Source: Oscillospiraceae bacterium (GTDB taxonomy: Bacteria; Bacillota; Clostridia; Oscillospirales; CAG-272). Taken from it: DNA of 55,269 nucleotides. Below, piece by piece: positions 48,305-55,269 of this stretch (within the stretch, counting starts at the first letter, position 1; each line of letters begins with the position of its first letter). The notes under the pieces are model-generated. The model saw only the letters and a list, made by a program, of their open reading frames with translations, searched no databases and was not told the origin of the DNA. Both the position numbers and the translations under genes were made by a program. Where the stretch lies: positions 1 to 55,269 of the forward strand of contig SVTG01000012.1 of assembly GCA_015063895.1 (NCBI GenBank), read 5' to 3'.

Positions 48305-49337
48305 ACGAAAACACCTCCGCCAGCTCCCCGTCGGTCACAAATGCCGCCACAAGGCGCGAGAGCGCCTCGGCATCAGCCATATCCAACACCTCGGTATAGG
48401 TGTGCATGCCCGTCAGGGGCAGCCCTACGTCCACCACGGAAATACCGCACCCGACAAGATGCAGACACTCGGTATTGGTGCCCGTGCTCTTTGCCTCAAC
48501 CGTGGTCTGCCACGGGATATTTTCACGGGTGGCAAGTGCCTCGGTCATAGCGGTGAGACGACGGTCAACGATCGCGCTGCGTGCGATCGCCACACCCTTG
48601 CCCATTTCCACGGAGTCACGCTTTTCGGCGCCGCGCATAAAGCCAAGACCCACGTCAATGACCATAGCATAATCGGGGTCTATGGCAAGGCCGCCAACAG
48701 CCGTACCGCCAACGGCACCCGTTTCCTCACGCACCGAAAGCAGCAGATAAACGTCGCCTGCCAGCCTTTCACGCGGAATCTGCATCAGGGCGTGTGCCGC
48801 GATCGCGGCACACGCCTTATTATCAAAGCCCTTGCCCGAAAGGCGCCCACCTGCCAGCGTGCGATATTCGGGCAAAAAGCCCACGGGTGTTCCTACGCGC
48901 ACCAGCTTTTCAAGCGCCTCTTTCGTGTAGCCCGTATCGATGAGAAGCTCCTCGGGCTTGGGCAGCGTGCGCTCGCCACCCGACAAATGCGGAGGGGTGG
49001 AGGAAATGACGCCGTCAATGACCTTTTCTCCGTATACACGCACGCGCGCAGATGAAAGCGTGCGCGCATCTAAGCCGCCAACCGAGGTAAACGACAAAAA
49101 GCCGCCCTCCTTGATATCGGTAACAAGCATACCGATCTCGTCAAAATGGGTATCGATCAAAATTTTAGGGGCATTTTCTTTCCCCGAGTACCGCACGAAA
49201 ACACGGTTGCCGACAGCATCGGCATAGCTTTCGTCAAAGCCGTCAAAAAGTGCGGTCAGCTTTTCGGCATCGTAGCCCTCAAAGCCCGTTACGCTCATCA
49301 AAGCGGCTGTGGCGGTGATGATCTCCTTGAGTTCCAA
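48297..49337 (-). CDS. M42-family metallopeptidase, first of three
   Basis: A 346-residue paralogue with IDTHFDEIGML, GFDNKACAA, LSVREETGAVGG and GMHTYTEV. The HFDE and DNK variants mark it as the most divergent of the three, resembling the FrvX/YsdC-type branch. A TTG start at 49337 with purine-rich AAAGG/AAAAGG upstream gives a length matching its siblings; an ATG at 49382 would lie deeper in murD. It overlaps murD by 40 bases. Confidence 0.88.
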   Translation of the reverse strand: MELKEIITATAALMSVTGFEGYDAEKLTALFDGFDESYADAVGNRVFVRYSGKENAPKILIDTHFDEIGMLVTDIKEGGFLSFTSVGGLDARTLSSARVRVYGEKVIDGVISSTPPHLSGGERTLPKPEELLIDTGYTKEALEKLVRVGTPVGFLPEYRTLAGGRLSGKGFDNKACAAIAAHALMQIPRERLAGDVYLLLSVREETGAVGGTAVGGLAIDPDYAMVIDVGLGFMRGAEKRDSVEMGKGVAIARSAIVDRRLTAMTEALATRENIPWQTTVEAKSTGTNTECLHLVGCGISVVDVGLPLTGMHTYTEVLDMADAEALSRLVAAFVTDGELAEVFSYA

Positions 49338-50722
49338 TGTCCTTTTATCCTTTCCGAATTCAGTTTCTTTACCAATGCGCAAAAATGCTTCCCTCTGGCC
49401 TCATAATCGCGAAATTCACCAAACGCGGTGCAGGCAGGTGAAAGCAGGACGGTATCCCCTTCCTTAGCAAACGCGACGGCGGCAGAAAATGCTTCATCAA
49501 ACGACTTTATCTGCACAAACGGCAACCCCTGCGGCAAGACCGCGGCGATCTCGGGCGCCGCCTCGCCGTAAAGGCAAGCAGCCTTGACACTCTTTGCCAG
49601 TACGGCCGTCAAGGGTGCAAACGACACGCCCTTACCGCGCCCGCCCAAAATGACAACGGGGTGCGCCGACAGCGCCGAAAGCGCCGCCACTGTGCGCGAT
49701 GGCGAGGTGTCGATCGAGCTGTTATAATAGGCTACCCCACCGACGGTATCCACATACTCAAGGCGGTGCGCAACGCCCCGAAAATCGGTCAGTGCATGCG
49801 TTGGTGCCTCGTGGGTAAGATAAGGGGCAGTCAGCGCAAGGGCGGCCAAAAGATTTTCAAGATTATGCGTGCCCGGCAGCGAAAACGCCGTCAGGCAATC
49901 AAAGGTGTATTTTACGCTTCCTTCTTCCACCGTCACCTGCTGACCGCAGGCATACGCGCGACCCGCAGCGGGCAGATCGTCCCATTCGCGCCGCGCTGAG
50001 AAAAGGCACGTGTGCTCGGCGCGTGAGGCAGCCAAGGCGGCTGTCGTTTCGTTATCGGCGTTTAATACAAGGTGTGTATCGCCGCCAAAGATACGGCACT
50101 TTGCAGCCACATATTCAGACATGTCGGTATGCCAGTTCAGATGATTGGGGGAAATATTGGTGATCACGGCGCGCGGAAGCGGACATGCCAGCGTCATCAG
50201 CTGAAAGCTTGAAAGCTCCAGCACCAGAAGATCGCCTTTTTTCATTTCCTCCACACGCGCGAGAAGCGGTGTGCCGTTATTACCGCCCAACCACGTACGA
50301 TGCCCCGCTGCACGCAGTAAGGCTGCCGCAAGCGTTGCCGTGGTGGTTTTGCCGTCGCTGCCCGTGATCCCCAGGGGGGTGGCCTGTGTCAGGGCTAACA
50401 GCAGCTCGGTCTCAGACGTCAGGCACGCACCGCGCGCCAGCGCCGCCCGAATCGGTTTTGCGTCAGGGCGAATTCCCGGTGAGCGCACTAGCACCTGTTC
50501 GGGCAGGTCGTCGGGCATTTCACTTTCATAAAAGCGAAGACCGCGTGCCGCATATTGCTCCCTGTACGCCTGTGCCACGGGCGTGTCGGCATAAACGGTG
50601 GCTGTACCCCCCTTCCCCAAAAGCCACTCGGCCACGGCGCGATTGGCGCGACCGAAGCCGAGCATTGCCACGGAAAAATCTTGGGGGCATGCGATAAAGC
50701 TTTCAAAAATCAAACGGTTCAC
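49298..50722 (-). CDS. murD: UDP-N-acetylmuramoylalanine--D-glutamate ligase
   Basis: A 474-residue Mur ligase adding D-glutamate to UDP-MurNAc-Ala in peptidoglycan synthesis. N-terminal VAMLGFGRANRAVAEWL binds UDP, GSDGKTTTATL (about 119-129) is the P-loop, and ISPNHLNWH and LLSPACTAFGEFRDYEARG are typical MurD blocks. It heads the operon with the three M42 peptidases and has a promoter at 50758-50786. No other mur or fts gene is adjacent, an unusual isolated location. Confidence 0.93.
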   Translation of the reverse strand: MNRLIFESFIACPQDFSVAMLGFGRANRAVAEWLLGKGGTATVYADTPVAQAYREQYAARGLRFYESEMPDDLPEQVLVRSPGIRPDAKPIRAALARGACLTSETELLLALTQATPLGITGSDGKTTTATLAAALLRAAGHRTWLGGNNGTPLLARVEEMKKGDLLVLELSSFQLMTLACPLPRAVITNISPNHLNWHTDMSEYVAAKCRIFGGDTHLVLNADNETTAALAASRAEHTCLFSARREWDDLPAAGRAYACGQQVTVEEGSVKYTFDCLTAFSLPGTHNLENLLAALALTAPYLTHEAPTHALTDFRGVAHRLEYVDTVGGVAYYNSSIDTSPSRTVAALSALSAHPVVILGGRGKGVSFAPLTAVLAKSVKAACLYGEAAPEIAAVLPQGLPFVQIKSFDEAFSAAVAFAKEGDTVLLSPACTAFGEFRDYEARGKHFCALVKKLNSERIKGHWNSRRSSPPQPL

Positions 50723-50757
50723 CTCATTTTTTCTCTAAATAAGGATAGCCATATTAT

Positions 50758-50786
50758 ATTATACCGATTTGCGCGCCCGCGTGCAA
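50758..50786 (-). promoter_or_regulatory. Promoter of the murD operon
   Basis: On the minus strand TTGCAC (50781-50786) and TATAAT (50758-50763) are 17 bases apart. Confidence 0.75.
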
Positions 50787-50836
50787 GAGGAAAGTTGTGT
50801 TTTTTTGGTGAAAGTTGAAAAAAATCTCAACTGCCC

Positions 50837-50865
50837 TTTACAAAATACACAATATATGGTATAAT
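50837..50865 (+). promoter_or_regulatory. Promoter of the topoisomerase B-subunit gene
   Basis: TTTACA (50837-50842) and TATAAT (50860-50865) are 17 bases apart, about 40 bases before the ATG. Confidence 0.82.
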
Positions 50866-50910
50866 ACAGTGATAATCACACACAAAATGTACGATTGTAA
50901 GGAGTTAGCA

Positions 50911-52920
50911 ATGGCAGGAAAAGACACGTCGAAATCCTATGGCAATGCCAGCATTACAGCGCTGAAGGGCGCTGACCGCGTCAGAAAACGCCCCGGCGTT
51001 ATTTTCGGTGCGGATAACCTTGAGGGCTGCCAGCACTCTTTTTTTGAAATTCTTTCCAATTCAGTCGACGAGGCACGCGAGGGGCACGGCGACGTCATTA
51101 CCGTAACGGCCTTCCTTGACCACTCGATCGAGGTAGACGACCGCGGACGCGGTATTCCACTCGGCTTTAACCAAAAGGAAAATCGCTGGAACTGGGAGCT
51201 GATCTTCTGCGAGCTTTACGCAGGCAGTAAATACGACAACAACAAAAAGGGTGCCGCCTACGAATATTCGCTCGGCCTCAACGGCCTCGGCGCGTGCGCG
51301 ACACAATACGCCTCGGAGTATATGGATGTATGGTCCTACGACGGACACGAGGTGCACAGCATCTCCTTTAAAAAGGGCAACCCCGTCACCGACCTGCAAA
51401 GCCGTGAGCTTGAAAAAAAGGAGCGCCGCCGCGGTACCGTCATTCGCTGGCGTCCCGACGGTGAGGTCTTTACCGATATCAAGATCCCGCACACCTTTTT
51501 CAAGGATACCATGTACCGCCAGGCAGTCGTCAATTCGGGCATTAAATTCGTGCTTCGCTTGGAAACCGAAAAAAATAAATTTGAGGAGCACGTGTATTAT
51601 TACGAGCACGGCATCATCGACTACGTGCGCGAGCAGGCGGGCGATACCGCCAAGATCGAGCCCGTGCAATGGCACCTTGAGACCCAGGGACGCGACAGTG
51701 ACGACAGGCCCGAATATAAGCTCAAGGCCGATATTACCTTTACCATTTCAAACACCGTGCAAGCGCTGCAATATTACCACAACTCAAGCTATCTTGAGCA
51801 CGGCGGCTCTCCCGACAAGGCTGTACGCGCCGCCTTCCCCGCTGTCATTGACACGTATTTGAAAAATCATAACAAATACAAAAAGGGTGAAAAGCCCATT
51901 ACCTTTGAGGACGTTGAGGACTGCCTGTTACTGGTCATCAACAGCTTTTCCACGATGACCTCCTACGAGAACCAGACCAAAAAATCCATCACCAACCAAT
52001 TTATACGCGATGCACTGCGCGCCTTTATCCGCGAGCAGCTGAGCTTTTATCTCACCGAGCATCCCACCGAGGCCGAGATCCTTGCCAACCAGGTGCTGAT
52101 CAACAAGCGCAGCCGCGAGACCGCAGAAAAGGCACGCTACGATCTCAAGGAAAAGTTTACAAACAACCCCACCGACATTGCCAACCGCGTAGAAAAATTT
52201 GTCAACTGCCGCTCAAAGGACCCCGACGTGCGTGAGCTGTATATCGTGGAGGGCGATTCGGCGCTGACCTCGTGTAAGCTGGGGCGTGCCGCAGAATTTC
52301 AGGCCATTATCCCCGTGCGCGGTAAGACGCTGAACTGCGTAAAGGCCACCTACGACCGCATCTTTAAAAACGATATCATCAAGGATCTGCTCCGTGTGAT
52401 CGGCTGTGGCGTTGAGGTGGATACCAAAAAGGTAAAAAATGATTTTAACCAGTTTGATCTTTCAAAGCTCCGTTGGTCAAAGATCATCATTTGCACCGAT
52501 GCCGATGAGGACGGCTTCCAGATCCGCACGCTGCTTTTGACGCTCTTTTACCGTCTGCTGCCCACTCTGCTGCAGGAAAGACGCGTATTTATTGCCGAAT
52601 CTCCCCTGTTTGAGATCACCACCAAGGACGAGATCCTGTTTGCCTACAATGAGTTTGAAAAGGCCGAGATCTTGAAAAAGCTTGAGACCGAGGGCAAAAA
52701 ATACACCCTACAGCGCTCCAAGGGTCTTGGCGAAAACGAGCCCGAAATGATGTGGCAGACCACCATGAATCCCGCCACGCGCAGGCTGGTGGCCGTGGAG
52801 CCCGCCGACGTTGAGCGCACCGAATATATGTTTGACGTGCTCATGGGCGACAATCTGGCCGAGCGTAAGGTGTTTATTGCCGAGCACGGCAGTGAGTATA
52901 TCAAGGACGCCGATATTTAA
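50911..52920 (+). CDS. Divergent type II topoisomerase B subunit (GyrB/ParE-like)
   Basis: A 669-residue protein with a GHKL ATPase domain (FFEILSNSVDEAREG, DDRGRGIP, SLGLNGLGACATQYASEY), a transducer, and a Toprim domain with YIVEGDSALTSCKLGR, PVRGKTLN and DADEDGFQIRTLLLTLFYR. The QRSKGLGENEPE block near 615 is also typical. Several positions differ from standard GyrB/ParE (GLNGLGA for GLHGVGA; EGDSALTS for EGDSAGGS), marking a separate paralogue. The ATG at 50911 follows AAGGAG. No A subunit follows; a terminator ends the unit, so its partner is encoded elsewhere or shared. Confidence 0.9.
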   Translation: MAGKDTSKSYGNASITALKGADRVRKRPGVIFGADNLEGCQHSFFEILSNSVDEAREGHGDVITVTAFLDHSIEVDDRGRGIPLGFNQKENRWNWELIFCELYAGSKYDNNKKGAAYEYSLGLNGLGACATQYASEYMDVWSYDGHEVHSISFKKGNPVTDLQSRELEKKERRRGTVIRWRPDGEVFTDIKIPHTFFKDTMYRQAVVNSGIKFVLRLETEKNKFEEHVYYYEHGIIDYVREQAGDTAKIEPVQWHLETQGRDSDDRPEYKLKADITFTISNTVQALQYYHNSSYLEHGGSPDKAVRAAFPAVIDTYLKNHNKYKKGEKPITFEDVEDCLLLVINSFSTMTSYENQTKKSITNQFIRDALRAFIREQLSFYLTEHPTEAEILANQVLINKRSRETAEKARYDLKEKFTNNPTDIANRVEKFVNCRSKDPDVRELYIVEGDSALTSCKLGRAAEFQAIIPVRGKTLNCVKATYDRIFKNDIIKDLLRVIGCGVEVDTKKVKNDFNQFDLSKLRWSKIIICTDADEDGFQIRTLLLTLFYRLLPTLLQERRVFIAESPLFEITTKDEILFAYNEFEKAEILKKLETEGKKYTLQRSKGLGENEPEMMWQTTMNPATRRLVAVEPADVERTEYMFDVLMGDNLAERKVFIAEHGSEYIKDADI

Positions 52921-52939
52921 GCATGCCGGCCAAACAAAA

Positions 52940-52977
52940 AACGCTTTGCTATCGCTTGATAGCAAAGCGTTTTTTTT
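52940..52977 (+). terminator. Terminator of the topoisomerase B-subunit gene
   Basis: A 14-bp perfect stem (AACGCTTTGCTATC with its complement) has a GCTT loop and is followed by TTTTTTT. Confidence 0.92.
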
Positions 52978-53017
52978 AACAGAGAGCCTGACGGCTCTGT
53001 ATTTTTACCGCGCGGTC

Positions 53018-54637
53018 TTAATCCACGCAAACGTCAAGACGGTAATATACGCACTTGCCCTCCGCAGAGATGTACTGAAGCAAGCACATACCGTCAAACG
53101 TGGCGACATCGTCGGGCAGATAATCAAGCGTTATAAGCTTGGTGCCCACATCGTTATATACGTCGTATTTAACGTTGGAAGGGTCGGTTGTATCGGCTAC
53201 GACAAAGTAGTTTTGAGCGATCGTCACGATTTCACGTGCCGCGTCCTTGTCGATGATCGGAGTAGCCCCGATATTTGCATAGCACACGACCGCTCCGTCC
53301 TCATCCTCCAACAGCACGCCGTGGCGCATAATGCCGTCATCACCGTCATAAATGTGCTGCTTGGCGGCTTCATAATCGTATACCATCTTCAGATCGTAAT
53401 CATAAAGCTTACCCGCAACGATAAAATAAACGGCGTTACTGTCTTCAGCGCCCGTGACCTCACCGATCACCTTTCCCTTTTCATTAATTAAAAACTCTCG
53501 CTCGGAAACGTCCCGCGCAACCCAACGATTGGTACCGATAAAATCAAAATTTAGCGCTATCTGACCCTCGATAACCTGTTTGATTTCACCCTTGACTTTA
53601 CCGCTGTTGGAAACCTTTACAAGCTTAAACTTGCTCATCTCGTCCTCAATGCGCTCATCAACGATCTCAAAAGCGATAGCCAGATTGTCATAGCCACGCG
53701 CGTAGCCCATTTGCTCGGCAAGCGTGCCCTGCTCATTGTTTACCACCTCAACCAGGAGCCAATCAAGATTGAGGTCCTTGACCTTACCGGATTTCTTAAT
53801 GAGCTTGGTTACCAGCGTATATTTGCCCTCGGGAATGCTGCTGCCGCTGTTGGAAACGATAAAGGTATAGTCCTTGGATTCCTCGGTTTCGGTGATCAAA
53901 TACTGCACCAACACGTTGCCGTTTTCAAGTTGATTTGCGATGACAAACGAGGCATCACTCGGCGCCTGATAGTGTGCAAGCATCTTGCAGGTATCGTCGT
54001 AGAGAATGACAAGTCCGTCATCATCGCCATAGAAATAACGGTCGTTGGCCTTACCCGTAAGCTCAGGCAGCTGTGCAAAGTCGCCCAGATCAAAGGCGTG
54101 CGCGATCGCACCGTTCTGATCCATACGGTAGCATTTACCGTCAAATGCAAGCAGGTCAAACTCGGTCTGCACGTTAAGCAGGCCCTCGGCCTCCGCCACA
54201 ACGGAGCCGTTTGCCGCACAAAGCGCGGTTTTGTAAGTATAATTGTCAGGAACACTCTCCACCATCTGCCAGGACGTAGTCTTTACAATAAAATAGGCGT
54301 TTTCATTGTATCCCTCATGCAGCTCCACGTTAACGCGCGTAGTCAGCGTTTCGGTTACCGTCAATACAACAGCGTTGGTCGCGAGATTATACACAATGTG
54401 TTTTTTGTGCGAATCCGACCCATCAATAACGATATCCGTAAGATACACCAGCTCCTCGCAATTGCTCTCTCGGGCAGCGCCCAGCAATGCCTCAACAGCA
54501 GCGGCAGAGGTGGGAGTAGGCGCCGTGTCGCGATACTGCTCGCCGTCCATCATCATGCGATGCGTTGCACAGCTGCTCAGTAGCATCACAACCATCAGAA
54601 ACAGCGACGTCAAAACCAAAAGCTTTCTTTTTTTCAT
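53018..54637 (-). CDS. Large secreted lipoprotein of unknown function
   Basis: A 539-residue protein with a lipoprotein signal (MKKRKLLVLTSLFLMVVMLL then SSCATH). The mature part is acidic and beta-rich, with recurring short blocks of the form YFYGDDDGLVILYDD, DGKCYRMDQNGAIAHAF and INEKGKVIGEVTG. These suggest a beta-propeller-like array of imperfect repeats, an inference from pattern only. No enzyme motif is seen. The ATG at 54637 follows AAGGAGG; the longer frame would start in the leader. It is a single-gene unit. Confidence 0.8.
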   Translation of the reverse strand: MKKRKLLVLTSLFLMVVMLLSSCATHRMMMDGEQYRDTAPTPTSAAAVEALLGAARESNCEELVYLTDIVIDGSDSHKKHIVYNLATNAVVLTVTETLTTRVNVELHEGYNENAYFIVKTTSWQMVESVPDNYTYKTALCAANGSVVAEAEGLLNVQTEFDLLAFDGKCYRMDQNGAIAHAFDLGDFAQLPELTGKANDRYFYGDDDGLVILYDDTCKMLAHYQAPSDASFVIANQLENGNVLVQYLITETEESKDYTFIVSNSGSSIPEGKYTLVTKLIKKSGKVKDLNLDWLLVEVVNNEQGTLAEQMGYARGYDNLAIAFEIVDERIEDEMSKFKLVKVSNSGKVKGEIKQVIEGQIALNFDFIGTNRWVARDVSEREFLINEKGKVIGEVTGAEDSNAVYFIVAGKLYDYDLKMVYDYEAAKQHIYDGDDGIMRHGVLLEDEDGAVVCYANIGATPIIDKDAAREIVTIAQNYFVVADTTDPSNVKYDVYNDVGTKLITLDYLPDDVATFDGMCLLQYISAEGKCVYYRLDVCVD

Positions 54638-54786
54638 TGTAATTCCTCCTTGTAAAAGAGTAAAATGCCCCGCCGCGCAAAAGAAACCGCACGCAAAACG
54701 GCCTTTTGCCATGTTTTTATCGTGTACGGTCTTAAAAGCCCGGCAAGGTTGATGACGCCATAATTTATGCGCGCCATCTTTATTGT

Positions 54787-54815
54787 ATTATAACAAAAGT
54801 ATGGTTTTATGTCAA
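54787..54815 (-). promoter_or_regulatory. Promoter of the large lipoprotein gene
   Basis: On the minus strand TTGACA (54810-54815) and TATAAT (54787-54792) are 17 bases apart. The leader is about 140 bases long. Confidence 0.85.
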
Positions 54816-54916
54816 CAAAATCACATTCATGGGGGCTTCTTGGGGTATTTTTGCCGTTGCTTTCCCACGGAAAAGTAAATTTTTAAATTTAGCCTCCGAT
54901 TTTTTTGAAAAAGCAC

Positions 54917-54945
54917 TTGCTTTTTGTTTCGGTTTATGCTATAAT
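54917..54945 (+). promoter_or_regulatory. Rightward promoter with no recognisable gene behind it
   Basis: TTGCTT (54917-54922) and TATAAT (54940-54945) are 17 bases apart. The 320 bases that follow to the window end hold no convincing coding region; a non-coding RNA, tRNA or a gene beyond the edge may be served. Confidence 0.68.
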
Positions 54946-55138
54946 ATACGTTGTTTTGATGCACACATCACCCACGACGATGCCAAGGCAACCCAAACAA
55001 GACTCGAAAACAAACCGACTTCGTCACACTTTATTTCCCCAACCCCTTGCAGCACCTGGCTTTTACGGAATTGAAGCGCAGAAAAAGCAAGCGGTTGGTA
55101 TGCAGTTTTCTATCAAAATTCCGACAACTAAATATTTG

Positions 55139-55190
55139 GAGAAGTACTCAAGTGGTCGAAGAGGCGTGACTCGAAATTTTGTAGTCACTT
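55139..55190 (+). pseudogene. tRNA-Ser(CGA)-like 5' half, degenerate
   Basis: From 55139 the sequence reads like a tRNA-Ser 5' part: acceptor GGAGAAG, D-arm CTCAAGTGGTCGAAGAG and a loop CTCGAAA that would carry anticodon CGA. The 3' side of the anticodon stem does not pair (CGTGA against TTTTG), and no matching variable arm, T-arm or CTTCTCC acceptor strand follows before the window ends. It may be a remnant, such as an attachment-site scar, or an RNA mimicking the tRNA. Confidence 0.35.
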
Positions 55191-55269
55191 TGGAACCTCC
55201 CACCTTAAATCCCTTGATTTATAAGGGTTTTCCGCAGTTCAAATACAACTTAATACGTTAGTTCTCTCC

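Noticed and set aside
54905-55261. Open frame of about 118 codons at the right end
   Set aside because: It lacks a ribosome site and begins within the promoter, its composition is unlike neighbouring genes, and it runs through the tRNA-like fragment.
1-55269. CRISPR array, prophage, rRNA operon or intact tRNA genes
   Set aside because: No regularly spaced repeats, phage structural genes, integrase, rRNA segments or complete tRNA cloverleaf were seen.

Overview
The window looks like a chromosomal segment of a spore-forming member of the Clostridia (Bacillota), probably an uncultured gut Oscillospirales-like lineage. This placement is an inference. It rests on the sporulation genes spoIVA, yabP, yabQ and a spoVB-like flippase, on the conserved order flippase-mazG-hup-rqcP-yabP-yabQ-divIC position, on CdaA/CdaR and HemZ, and on moderately GC-rich coding DNA with AT-rich promoters that repeatedly fit the housekeeping consensus with a 17-base spacer. 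I see no rRNA operon, prophage, CRISPR array or transposase gene.

Layout. 1-1613: tail of an upstream gene, rpsT, and cysK behind a perfect consensus promoter. 1618-5109: an accessory catabolic-looking operon (MDR reductase, SDR, type I dehydroquinase-like aldolase) divergent from an AraC regulator. 5125-10855: a DUF2752 membrane protein, a WQQ-repeat DUF4190 protein, then rbfA-nrnA-ykvI-like and a serine-hydrolase pseudoenzyme. 10921-13013: tpiA and pgk. 13139-16508: a DUF1508 protein, a metallophosphoesterase, a DUF11-type surface protein with an unusual structured leader, and mscL with long tails.

16620-25500 is the most coherent module. aroG is divergent from a TetR-family regulator that leads a tightly overlapping operon tyrA-aroB-aroA-(aroC fused to chorismate mutase, prephenate dehydratase and ACT)-(aroE fused to aroK)-aroQ. 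All seven shikimate steps and the committed steps to phenylpyruvate and 4-hydroxyphenylpyruvate lie together. Between the two divergent promoters are three 15-bp tandem copies of a TTAC-N4-GTAA-type half-palindrome. The outer copies overlap the two -10 boxes, so the TetR protein is a strong candidate for a dedicated aromatic-biosynthesis repressor. A 274-bp inverted-repeat element flanked by TA (MITE-like) begins in the aroQ stop codon.

25776-40030 (minus strand) is a long co-directional housekeeping and sporulation string: cdaA-cdaR-FAD oxidoreductase-recJ-rel-dtd-hemZ-spoVB-like-mazG-hup-rqcP-yabP-yabQ-small membrane protein-small acidic protein. 40368-41483 is an iron-containing alcohol dehydrogenase. 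41690-43168 is spoIVA. 43285-50722 (minus) is murD, three tandem M42 aminopeptidases, a methionine gamma-lyase-like PLP enzyme, a lipoprotein and a cysteine desulfurase. 50911-52920 encodes a divergent type II topoisomerase B subunit with no A subunit beside it. 53018-54637 is a large lipoprotein. The right end holds a strong rightward promoter with no gene behind it and a fragment resembling the 5' half of tRNA-Ser.
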